DNA of 46,663 nucleotides, from the NCBI GenBank assembly GCA_035555315.1, contig DATMGU010000013.1, forward strand, positions 1-46,663, given 5' to 3'. Below are positions 38,686 through 46,663 of the stretch, piece after piece. Below the pieces are notes generated by a model. The model worked only from the letters and a program-made list of their open reading frames with translations. It was not told the DNA's origin and searched no databases. Both the position numbers and the translations under genes were made by a program. Positions within the stretch are counted from its first letter, which is position 1; the number at the start of each line of letters is the position of its first letter. The DNA is from DATMGU01 sp035555315. GTDB taxonomy: Bacteria; Pseudomonadota; Alphaproteobacteria; ATCC43930; CGMCC-115725.

Positions 38686-39489
38686 CTATCGCAGATAGCG
38701 CGCGGCCGCGTGTTCCTGCCGGAAATTCGGCATCATTGCCTGCCGCGCGGCGTTGAAGCTGTCCCATTGGCCGGCATCCGGCAAAGGCGGGATGGTGATG
38801 GTCTCGCGGCGATCGAAGCCGACCAGCGCCGCGTCGACCAACTCACCGGCCTCCATCACCCCTGGAATGTCGTCTAGCGACCGCCCGGAACGCGCCCAAA
38901 TCTCGGTGCGCGTGGCGGCGGGGAGCACCGCCTGCACGTAGAGACCGCGCGGCCCCAGCTCGGCCTGAAGCGATTGCGAGAAGGTGAGGACGAAGCTCTT
39001 GGTCGCGGCGTAGATGCCCGGCATCAATTCGGGTGCTAGGGCGAGTACCGAGGCGATGTTGACGATGGCGCCGCCGCCCTGCGCCACGAAACCGGGGGCC
39101 AGAAAGCGCGGCACGACGGCGCCGGCCAGGCGCGTCACCGCGGTGACGTTGAGGCGGATCAAGCTGTCCAGCGCATCGAGGTCGGGATCGGCGAAGCCGC
39201 CGGGTGCCGCGGCGCCGGCATTATTGATCAGGAGTCCGATACGGTCGTCCGCGCGCAGCCGCGCCTCGACGCGGGCGACGTCGCCGGCTTCCGTGAGATC
39301 GGCCGGAAGCACGTCGATGGCGACCCCGGTCTCGGCGCGAAGGCGCTTGGCCAAGGCTTCCATGCGATCGCGATCGCGCGCGACCAGCACCAGATCGTGG
39401 CCCCGATGGGCGAGGCGATCGGCATAGGTCGCCCCTATCCCCGATGAGGCGCCGGTGATCAGCGCGGTCTTTGGAAGAGTGTCCGTCAT
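38686..39489 (-). CDS. Short-chain dehydrogenase/reductase
   Basis: NAD(P)-dependent oxidoreductase of the classical SDR family, 267 residues. The cofactor motif is TGASSGIGATYADRLAHRG; LVARDRDRMEAL suggests a basic residue (Arg) favouring NADPH. NNAGAAAPG is the structural motif, and the catalytic YxxxK is in GIYAATKSFVLTFS. It is divergent from a TetR regulator with two palindromic operators between, so it is probably that regulator's main target. Substrate unknown; such pairs often respond to reactive carbonyls or quinones. Confidence 0.9.
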   Translation of the reverse strand: MTDTLPKTALITGASSGIGATYADRLAHRGHDLVLVARDRDRMEALAKRLRAETGVAIDVLPADLTEAGDVARVEARLRADDRIGLLINNAGAAAPGGFADPDLDALDSLIRLNVTAVTRLAGAVVPRFLAPGFVAQGGGAIVNIASVLALAPELMPGIYAATKSFVLTFSQSLQAELGPRGLYVQAVLPAATRTEIWARSGRSLDDIPGVMEAGELVDAALVGFDRRETITIPPLPDAGQWDSFNAARQAMMPNFRQEHAAARYLR

Positions 39490-39516
39490 GCTTGGCTCCT
39501 CGGTGCCGGATAATTA

Positions 39517-39557
39517 CATGACGATCGTCATGATTTAATATTTATGGCGATCGTCAT
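39517..39557. promoter_or_regulatory. Twin palindromic operators between SDR and TetR genes
   Basis: Operator 1, CATGACGATCGTCATG (39517-39532), is a perfect 16-bp palindrome. Operator 2, ATGGCGATCGTCAT (39544-39557), shares the core with one mismatch. The centres are 26 bp apart, in an AT-rich patch. On the minus strand, TTGACG (39569-39564) is a good -35 for the SDR gene; operator 2 lies in the -35/-10 spacer and operator 1 just downstream. This fits steric repression of both genes by the TetR protein. Confidence 0.75.
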
Positions 39558-39596
39558 ATATTTCGTCAAGATGGGGTCCAGACGAAAGGAACGCGC

Positions 39597-40229
39597 ATGC
39601 GGGTGACACGGGAAAAGGCGGCCGAGAACCGGCGGAAGATCGTCGCGGCGGCATGCCGCCTGTTCCGCGAGAAGGGCTTCGACGGCGTCGGCGTCGATGC
39701 CATCATGGAGGGCGTGGGCCTGACCCATGGCGGTTTCTACGGCCATTTCCGATCGAAGGAGGAACTCGCCGTCGAGGCCGTGGCCCACGGCTTCGCCGTC
39801 AGCTCGGCGTGGCAGGGCTCTATGGCCTCGTTGGACGATTTCGTCGCCTCATACCTGTCGACCCGGCATCGCGACGATCGCGGCGGCGGATGCCTGATCG
39901 CCGCCCTGGGGGGCGATATGGCGCGGCAGGGTGCCGGGGTTCGGCGCGGGCTGACCGAGTATGTGCGGGCGCATCTCGACCGGCTGACGGGGTGGATCGG
40001 CGGACGCGATGCCCCCGCTCGACGCGAACAGGCCGCCCGATACGAACAGGCCGCCCCACGCGAACAGGCGATTGCCACTCTAGCCGGCCTCATCGGCGCG
40101 CTGGTCCTCGCCCGCGCGGTCGACGATCCGGAACTCTCCGACGAGATTCTCGCGGCATCGCGCGCGGCCTATGGCAATCGCTCGACCGCCCCTGTCCCCA
40201 GCGTCGGCCGGGCTGCCGACCGAGCTTGA
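39597..40229 (+). CDS. TetR-family transcriptional regulator
   Basis: Ligand-responsive repressor, 210 residues. The N-terminal DNA-binding domain (about 1-60) has VGVDAIMEGVGLTHGGFYGHFRSKEEL, the TetR helix-turn-helix. The C-terminal domain with LDDFVASYLSTRHRDDRGGGCLIAALG resembles TetR_C domains of the AcrR/NemR-like group. SD AAAGGAA. Near residues 141-160 an 18-bp tandem repeat encodes repeated REQAA/YEQAA segments, lengthening a loop. The two palindromes upstream are its likely binding sites, giving autoregulation and control of the SDR gene. Confidence 0.92.
   Translation: MRVTREKAAENRRKIVAAACRLFREKGFDGVGVDAIMEGVGLTHGGFYGHFRSKEELAVEAVAHGFAVSSAWQGSMASLDDFVASYLSTRHRDDRGGGCLIAALGGDMARQGAGVRRGLTEYVRAHLDRLTGWIGGRDAPARREQAARYEQAAPREQAIATLAGLIGALVLARAVDDPELSDEILAASRAAYGNRSTAPVPSVGRAADRA
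40023..40070 (+). repeat. 18-bp tandem repeat inside the TetR gene
   Basis: Units at 40023-40040 and 40041-40058 and a partial third at 40059-40070 share GAACAGGCCGCCC. They are in frame, encoding REQAAR, YEQAAP and REQA. They lie in the ligand-domain half of the regulator. Confidence 0.9.
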
Positions 40230-40254
40230 CCGCGCCGATCTTCCCCTCGTAGGG

Positions 40255-40430
40255 TTGCGGCGATGGTTCCGCCCGTGAGGGAGGATGAAAAGGGAACGCG
40301 GTGCGGGGGTCGCCCCAATGCCGTGGCTGCCCCCGCAACTGTAAGCGGTGAGCCGATCGCCTTCTGAAGCCACTGGGCAACCGGGAAGGCGGCGATCGGT
40401 CAGGACCCGCGAGCCAGGAGACCTGCCATC
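40255..40430 (+). promoter_or_regulatory. Cobalamin (adenosylcobalamin) riboswitch
   Basis: The conserved pieces appear in order: GGTTCC (about 40265) and GGGAAC (40332 region upstream, near 40292), then GCCCCCGCAACTGTAAGCGG (40329-40348), AGCCACTGGG (40368-40377), CCGGGAAGG, and the B12 box GAGCCAGGAGACCTGCC (40411-40427). This is the standard cobalamin riboswitch aptamer. It precedes a nickel/cobalt transporter, so B12 should switch off cobalt uptake. CCTGCC (40422-40427) is complementary to GGCAGG (40528-40533) near the transporter start, suggesting SD masking as the output. The exact outer limits are approximate. Confidence 0.95.
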
Positions 40431-40539
40431 ACTGACGTCACTGCAAACGCATTGGGCGGGGTGTCCTGATGGGTGAGGTTCCGCGCGCGGGGCCGTGCCG
40501 AGTCTGCATTGACAAGCGACGTCAAGAGGCAGGCATTCC

Positions 40540-41598
<1,059 letters not shown>

Positions 41599-43923
41599 TC
41601 AGCGGCCGGCGGCCTGGATCGCCCGCCATACCCGTTCCGGCGTGGCGGGCATATCCAGGCTGCGCACGCCCAGCGGGGCGAGCGCGTCCAGGATCGCGTT
41701 GATCAGGGCGGGCGGGGCACCGGCGGCACCGGCCTCGCCGCAGCCCTTCATGCCCAGCGGATGGGACGGCGCCGCCGTCGCCACCGTTTCCAAGGTCAGC
41801 GCCGGCAGGTCGTCGGCGCGCGGCAGGCAGTAATCCATCAGCGAGCCGGACAGCAATTGACCGGAAGCCGGGTCATAGACGACCCGCTCGAACCCGGCCT
41901 GGCCCAATCCCTGGGCGACGCCGCCCTGCAACTGCCCTTCGAGCAGCGGCGGGTTCAGCACCCGGCCGAAATCATGCACCATCGTATAGCGTTCGATCGA
42001 GACCACGCCGGTCTCCGGATCGACCTCGACCTCGGCGATATGACAGCCATTCGGGAAGGTCGGTCCGCTGGGCTGCCAAAAGCCGTTGCCGGTCAGGCTC
42101 GCCGGCAGGCCACCCTTGCCCAGGGCGGCGGTCACGGCGGTCATGCCGACCGCCCGGTCGGTGCCGATCACGGTGAATTGCCCATCCCCGAATTCGATAT
42201 CCGCCACCGCCGCTTCCAGCAGGTCGCCGGCGATCTCGCTCGCCTGGCGGATGATGTCGTGGGAGGCGCGTTCGACGGCGGCGCCGGCGATGGAGATCGA
42301 GGCGGAGCCGCCGGTGCCGTGGCCGGTGGCGATGCGGTCGGTGTCGCCCTGAACGACCTCGACGGCGTCGATGGACAGGCCGAGCTGTTCCGCCACCAAC
42401 TGGGCGAAGGCGGTCTCATGGCCTTGGCCGTTCGACATGGTGCCGACGAAGACGGTGGCCGTGCCGTCGCCGCCCAGCACCAGGGTCGCGGCCTCCGACC
42501 AGCCGCCGGCGACGCGCTCGCAGTAATGCGCCAGGCCCATGCCGCGCAGCTTGCCCCGCCCGGCGCTCTCGTCCCGCCGCGCCGGTAGCCCCTTTCGATC
42601 GGCGCGCAGCAGCGCCGTATCGAGGGTCTGCGCGAAATCGCCGCTGTCGTAGGTCAGGCCTAGGGCGGTCTTGAACGGCAATTCGGCCGGCGTCACCAGG
42701 TTGCGCCGGCGCAGCTCGACCGGATCGATGCCGGTCTGGCGGGCCGCTTCGTCGACCAGCCGCTCGACCAGATAGATCGCCTCCGGCCGTCCGGCGCCGC
42801 GATAGACCTCGGTCGGCACCGTATGGGTGAACACGCCGGTGACCGCGACATGGATCTCCGGCGTGCGATAGACCCCGGCCAGCGCCGGGGTGTTGCTGGT
42901 CGGCGAGAGCTGGCCCTTGGGGGCGAGATAGGCGCCCAGATTGGCGAGGGTCTCGACGCGCAGCGCCAGGAAATTGCCCTCCCGATCCAGGGCGAGGGAG
43001 CCCCGGGTGACGTTGTCGCGGGCGTGATAATCGGTCAGGAAGCCATCGGCGCGGTCGCCCACCCAGCGGACCGGCCGGCCGAGGCGCCGGGCCGCCCAGA
43101 GCACCACCACCTGTTCGGGATAGAGCGCGTTCTTGATGCCGAAACTGCCGCCCACATCGGCGACCACCACGCGTACCCGATCCGAGGGCACCCGGAACAC
43201 CTCGTCCGCCAGCGCATCGCGCACGCCGTGGGGCATCTGCGTGCCGGTATGCAGCGTGTATTTCCCGGCGACCGGATCCCAGTCGCCGATGGCGCCGCGC
43301 GTCTCCATGGCACCGACCACGACGCGGTTGTTGACCACGTCCAGCTCGACGATCCGGTCGGCCCGGGCAAAGGCCGCGTCGACCGCCGCGGCGTCGCCGG
43401 CCGACCAGCGGAAACTGATATTGCCCGGTGCGTCGTCCCAGACCTGCGGGGCACCGGGCCGGGCGGCGGCCGCGGTGTCGGTCACCGCCGGCAGCGCCTC
43501 GTACTCGACCTCGATCAGTTCGAGCGCGTCGCGCGCCGCGTCGGCGGTCTCGGCGACCACGACCGCCACCGTGTCGCCGACGAAGCGCACCCGATCGACC
43601 ACCACGGCCGGGTGGGGCGGCTGCACCATGGCCGCGTGCTCCGGCCGGGTGCCCGGCAATTTGATGAGCGCCGAGCCCGACGGGACGCCGCCCAACCCGT
43701 CGGCATGGTAATCCGCCCCGGTCAGCACGATCAGGACGCCCGGCGCCGCTCCAGCCGCCTTGGTGTCGATGGCGATGACGCGGGCATGCGCATGGGGGCT
43801 GCGCAGCATCGCCGCGTGGCATTCGCCCGGCAGGTGGTGATCGTCCGTGAAGCGGCCTTCGCCGGTCAGCAGCCGGTGATCTTCCTTGCGCCGTACCGGC
43901 TGCCCGAACGCGTATTCACCCAT
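41599..43923 (-). CDS. Molybdenum hydroxylase large subunit (CoxL/XdhB-like, form II)
   Basis: Molybdopterin-binding subunit of the xanthine oxidase/aerobic CO dehydrogenase family, 774 residues. N-terminal RRKEDHRLLTGEGRFTDD and the GGSFGIKN segment are family features. The active-site loop reads VYRGAGRPEA, the form II pattern, and not the AYXCSFR loop of true CO dehydrogenase. The catalytic glutamate is in KGCGEAGA (Glu730). Known enzymes also need an FAD medium subunit and a 2Fe-2S small subunit. Neither is encoded here: the gene follows pepN by 38 bases and then meets the convergent transporter. Its partners are elsewhere or it uses another complex. Substrate unknown. Confidence 0.9.
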   Translation of the reverse strand: MGEYAFGQPVRRKEDHRLLTGEGRFTDDHHLPGECHAAMLRSPHAHARVIAIDTKAAGAAPGVLIVLTGADYHADGLGGVPSGSALIKLPGTRPEHAAMVQPPHPAVVVDRVRFVGDTVAVVVAETADAARDALELIEVEYEALPAVTDTAAAARPGAPQVWDDAPGNISFRWSAGDAAAVDAAFARADRIVELDVVNNRVVVGAMETRGAIGDWDPVAGKYTLHTGTQMPHGVRDALADEVFRVPSDRVRVVVADVGGSFGIKNALYPEQVVVLWAARRLGRPVRWVGDRADGFLTDYHARDNVTRGSLALDREGNFLALRVETLANLGAYLAPKGQLSPTSNTPALAGVYRTPEIHVAVTGVFTHTVPTEVYRGAGRPEAIYLVERLVDEAARQTGIDPVELRRRNLVTPAELPFKTALGLTYDSGDFAQTLDTALLRADRKGLPARRDESAGRGKLRGMGLAHYCERVAGGWSEAATLVLGGDGTATVFVGTMSNGQGHETAFAQLVAEQLGLSIDAVEVVQGDTDRIATGHGTGGSASISIAGAAVERASHDIIRQASEIAGDLLEAAVADIEFGDGQFTVIGTDRAVGMTAVTAALGKGGLPASLTGNGFWQPSGPTFPNGCHIAEVEVDPETGVVSIERYTMVHDFGRVLNPPLLEGQLQGGVAQGLGQAGFERVVYDPASGQLLSGSLMDYCLPRADDLPALTLETVATAAPSHPLGMKGCGEAGAAGAPPALINAILDALAPLGVRSLDMPATPERVWRAIQAAGR

Positions 43924-43961
43924 GCCTCGATCCCATTCCGCTCATCAATCGACCGATCAGA

Positions 43962-46640
43962 TCATGCCAGGCTTTTGCTGGCGATCTCGAACACGCCTTT
44001 GGAGAGCGTGGGTTTGGCAAGAATGCGCGCGAGGGCGGCCCTCATCTTGGCCTGGCGACCCGGCTCGTGCCGGCGCCAGGTGCCGAGCGGGCTCAGGATA
44101 CGCGCCGCCGCCTGGGCGTTGAAGCCATCCAGCTCGATGACGATATCGGCCAGGAACTCATAGCCGGCGCCGTCGGCCGCGTGGAAATGCCGCTGATTGG
44201 CCATGGCGAAGCTGCCGACCAGGGCGCGCAGGCGATTGGGGTTCTTGAAGTCGAAGGCTGGGTGCCGGATGAGCTGCTTGACCGCGTCCAGCGTGCCGGG
44301 CAGGCCGGACATGGCCTGCAGGGCGAACCACTTGTCGATGACCAGCGCATCGGTCTGCCAGGCATCGTAGAACGCCGCCAAGGCCGTGGCGCGTTCCGGC
44401 CGATCGAGATCGATCAGCACCGCCAGCGCGGCGATGGTGTCGGTCATGTTGCCGGCCGTTTCGAATTGCCGCAGCGCGCGCGGCGCCATCTCGTCGGGTA
44501 GGGCCGCCGCCAGCAGGGCCAGGCAGGCATTCTTCAGGGCGCGTCGGCCGACCGCCGCCCCATCGATGCGATAGGGTCCCGCATCGGTATAGGCGTGATG
44601 GGCGGCCTCCAGCTCGGCGCGCAACCGGCGCCCCAACTCGGCGCGGGCGAAGCGCCGGGCGGTGTGGATGCCCTCGATATTGACCGCCGCCATCTGATCG
44701 GCGAGGAACGCCTCGCCGGGCAGCGCCAGCGCTTCGGCGGCGAAGGCGGGATCACCGGCCGCCTTGCGCAGCGTCACGGCGAAGCCTTCGACGAAGCCGT
44801 CATCCAAAGCGAGCGTGCCGCCGCGCGCGTTGACCTCGACCAGGTCGAGCAGCACGCGGGTGCCGACCTGCTGACCGGCCTCCCACCGCGCGAAGGCATC
44901 GGTGTCATGACCGAACAGAAAGCGCAGCTGATCCAGGCTCTGGCCCTTGACGATGACCGGTGCCGAAAAGTCGCGCAGCAGGGACGGGATCGGCTGCGAC
45001 GGTACATCGACGAAGCGGAAGGTCTGGCGGGCTTCGGTCACCGCCAGCACCCGTGTGCCGATCGTGGCGGCGGCTTCGCCGTCGAGGCGCATCGGCAATT
45101 CGGCGCCGCTCCGGTCCAGCAGGCCGATCGCCAGCGGGATCACCACCGGCAGCTTGCTGGGCTGTCCCGGCGTCGGCGGCGTGGCTTGCGATACCGTCAG
45201 CTCGAAGCTGCGCGCCGCCGGATCATAGGCCTCGCTCACCGTCAGTTCGGGCGTGCCGGCCTGCGCGTACCAGCGCTTGAACTGGCTGAGATCGACGCCC
45301 GAGGCGTCCTGCATCGCGGCGACGAAATCCTCGATGGTGACCGCCTGGTTGTCGTGCCGCTCGACATAGAGATCCATGCCCTTGCGGAAGGCGACGGCGC
45401 CGATCAGCGTATGGATCATGCGGACGACCTCGGCACCCTTCTGGTAGACCGTCGCCGTGTAGAAATTGTTGATCTCGATATAGCTGTCCGGCCGCACCGG
45501 ATGGGCCATCGGGCTGGCATCCTCCCGGAACTGCGCCGCGCGCAAGCCGCGCACATCCTGGATCCGCTTCACCGCCCGGCTGCCCTGATCGGCGGTGAAT
45601 TCCTGATCCCGGAACACCGTCAGCCCCTCTTTCAACGACAGCTGGAACCAGTCGCGGCAGGTGACGCGGTCGCCGGTCCAATTGTGGAAATACTCATGGG
45701 CGACGACCGTCTCGATGCCCTGGTAATCGCCATCGGTCGCCGTCTCCGGCTTCGCCAGGATGTACTTGGTGTTGAAGACGTTGAGGCCCTTGTTCTCCAT
45801 CGCCCCCATGTTGAAGTCGGAGACGGCGACGATGTTGAACACGTCGAGATCGTATTCGAAGCCGTAGACCTCCTCGTCCCAGCGCATCGAGGTCTTCAGC
45901 GCCGTCATGGCATGGCCGCAGCGGTCCTCGTCGCCCTGCCGCACCCAGATGGCGAGCGGGATGGTGCGGCCCGACCGAGTGACGAAGCTGTCGCGATGCG
46001 CCACCAGATCGCCCGCGACCAGCGCGAACAGATAGGCCGGTTTCGGATGCGGATCGACCCACTTCGCCCAATGCCGCCCGGCGCTGCTGGTTCCCGCGTC
46101 GACCGGATTGCCGTTCGACAGCAGCACGGGATACCGCGCCCGGTCGGCGAGGATGGTGGTGGTGTAGCGCGCCATCACATCGGGCCGATCGAGGAAATAG
46201 GTGATCCGGCGGAATCCCTCGGCCTCGCATTGCGTGCAGAAATTGCCGCCGGAGGTATAGAGGCCGCTGAGCTCGGTGTTGTTCTGCGGCTCGATCACCG
46301 TCTCGATATCGAGCGTGAAGGCGTCGGGCACCTCCGCGATGGTGAGGCTGGTGGCATCCACCGCATAGGCGTTGGGGCCGACCGGCTCGTCATCGAGCAG
46401 CACCGAGACGAGTTTGAGCGCCTCGCCATCGAGCACCAGCGGCGCGGTCGGCTTGGCCGATGCCGGGTTGCGGCGCAGCGTCAGCCGCGCCTTCACGGCT
46501 GTGGAGGTCTCGCCCAGTTCGAACACCAGATCGACCGTGTCGATTAGGAAGTCGGGCACGGCATAATCCGCCAGCCGGATGGCCCGGGGGGCGGTCTCCG
46601 GGGCGGAGGAGGGGGCGCCGTCGCGCAGGCTGTCGAGCAT
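43962..46640 (-). CDS. pepN: Aminopeptidase N (M1 family)
   Basis: Zinc aminopeptidase removing N-terminal residues from peptides in the cytosol, 892 residues, close to E. coli PepN. The exopeptidase motif is GAMENKG. The zinc site is VVAHEYFHNWTGDRVT (HEXXH) plus the third ligand Glu in SLKEGLTVFRDQEF. DUF3458-type C-terminal domains follow: an Ig-like domain, then an alpha-helical solenoid. The ATG at 46640 has SD GGAG five bases upstream; a GTG at 46646 would lie on the SD. The gene is complete within the window, and the molybdenum enzyme gene follows on the same strand. Confidence 0.96.
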   Translation of the reverse strand: MLDSLRDGAPSSAPETAPRAIRLADYAVPDFLIDTVDLVFELGETSTAVKARLTLRRNPASAKPTAPLVLDGEALKLVSVLLDDEPVGPNAYAVDATSLTIAEVPDAFTLDIETVIEPQNNTELSGLYTSGGNFCTQCEAEGFRRITYFLDRPDVMARYTTTILADRARYPVLLSNGNPVDAGTSSAGRHWAKWVDPHPKPAYLFALVAGDLVAHRDSFVTRSGRTIPLAIWVRQGDEDRCGHAMTALKTSMRWDEEVYGFEYDLDVFNIVAVSDFNMGAMENKGLNVFNTKYILAKPETATDGDYQGIETVVAHEYFHNWTGDRVTCRDWFQLSLKEGLTVFRDQEFTADQGSRAVKRIQDVRGLRAAQFREDASPMAHPVRPDSYIEINNFYTATVYQKGAEVVRMIHTLIGAVAFRKGMDLYVERHDNQAVTIEDFVAAMQDASGVDLSQFKRWYAQAGTPELTVSEAYDPAARSFELTVSQATPPTPGQPSKLPVVIPLAIGLLDRSGAELPMRLDGEAAATIGTRVLAVTEARQTFRFVDVPSQPIPSLLRDFSAPVIVKGQSLDQLRFLFGHDTDAFARWEAGQQVGTRVLLDLVEVNARGGTLALDDGFVEGFAVTLRKAAGDPAFAAEALALPGEAFLADQMAAVNIEGIHTARRFARAELGRRLRAELEAAHHAYTDAGPYRIDGAAVGRRALKNACLALLAAALPDEMAPRALRQFETAGNMTDTIAALAVLIDLDRPERATALAAFYDAWQTDALVIDKWFALQAMSGLPGTLDAVKQLIRHPAFDFKNPNRLRALVGSFAMANQRHFHAADGAGYEFLADIVIELDGFNAQAAARILSPLGTWRRHEPGRQAKMRAALARILAKPTLSKGVFEIASKSLA

Positions 46641-46663
46641 GGTCACTCCGAAATCGTTGTCCC

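Noticed and set aside
41599..43923. True carbon monoxide dehydrogenase large subunit
   Set aside because: The active-site loop is VYRGAGR (form II), not the AYXCSFR of form I, and coxM and coxS are absent.
44595..46547. A 650-codon open frame antisense to pepN
   Set aside because: Same cause: no recognisable motif, extreme Arg/Asp/Gly content, and the opposite strand is an unmistakable M1 peptidase.

Overview
The window is about 46.7 kb of high-GC DNA with dense, short-spaced, co-oriented bacterial genes. It looks like an alphaproteobacterial chromosome. A bifunctional transaldolase/glucose-6-phosphate isomerase inside a pentose-phosphate operon, a GH15 glucoamylase just upstream of it and a separate gluconokinase resemble Acetobacteraceae (Rhodospirillales). 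This placement is inference from gene content; there is no rRNA or other marker. I saw no tRNA, rRNA, CRISPR array, prophage or intact insertion sequence.

Layout. 1-0.55 kb: the end of a HigB/RelE-type toxin gene and its XRE antitoxin. 0.7-5.8 kb: a branched-chain amino acid type ABC importer (binding protein, LivH, a LivM-LivG fusion, LivF) behind a leader with three stacked hairpins. 5.9-8.4 kb: a secreted SGNH/GDSL hydrolase and an orphan family 5 binding protein. 8.4-10.1 kb: a sarcosine-oxidase-like flavoenzyme and a GNAT acetyltransferase with more relaxed codon use, possibly acquired. 10.3-12 kb: ureidoglycolate lyase, Ogt DNA repair protein, gluconokinase and a 16-bp tandem repeat. 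12.2-15.9 kb: a 1221-residue hybrid histidine kinase with two receiver domains and an Hpt domain. 15.9-22.5 kb: a ROK repressor divergent from a fructose-type (FrcBCA-like) sugar importer, followed by a class I aldolase-like protein and a PfkB kinase. 22.6-23.9 kb: an orphan Tat-exported amino-acid/amide-type binding protein.

23.9-37.1 kb (minus strand) is the metabolic core: glucoamylase, tkt, tal-pgi, gnd, zwf, rpe, pgl, rpiA and a HAD phosphatase. Three junctions are 4-bp ATGA overlaps. Together these genes cover the oxidative and non-oxidative pentose-phosphate pathway. Glucoamylase could supply glucose, and GntK (11.4 kb) brings gluconate in as 6-phosphogluconate. The sugar importer operon could add triose phosphates if its kinase and aldolase act in series.

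37.4-46.6 kb: an M20 amidohydrolase, an SDR/TetR divergent pair with two palindromic operators, a cobalamin riboswitch ahead of a NiCoT-type cobalt/nickel transporter, an orphan CoxL/XdhB-like molybdenum hydroxylase large subunit, and aminopeptidase N.

Three features recur. Short (14-30 bp) tandem duplications sit at domain linkers, stop codons and intergenic gaps. Structured leaders or inverted repeats lie ahead of several operons. A dispersed palindromic repeat has one full copy (38532-38616) and one half copy (20440-20472). The best candidates for something undescribed are the stacked-hairpin leader at 740-812 and the importer-aldolase-kinase operon at 17.5-22.5 kb.
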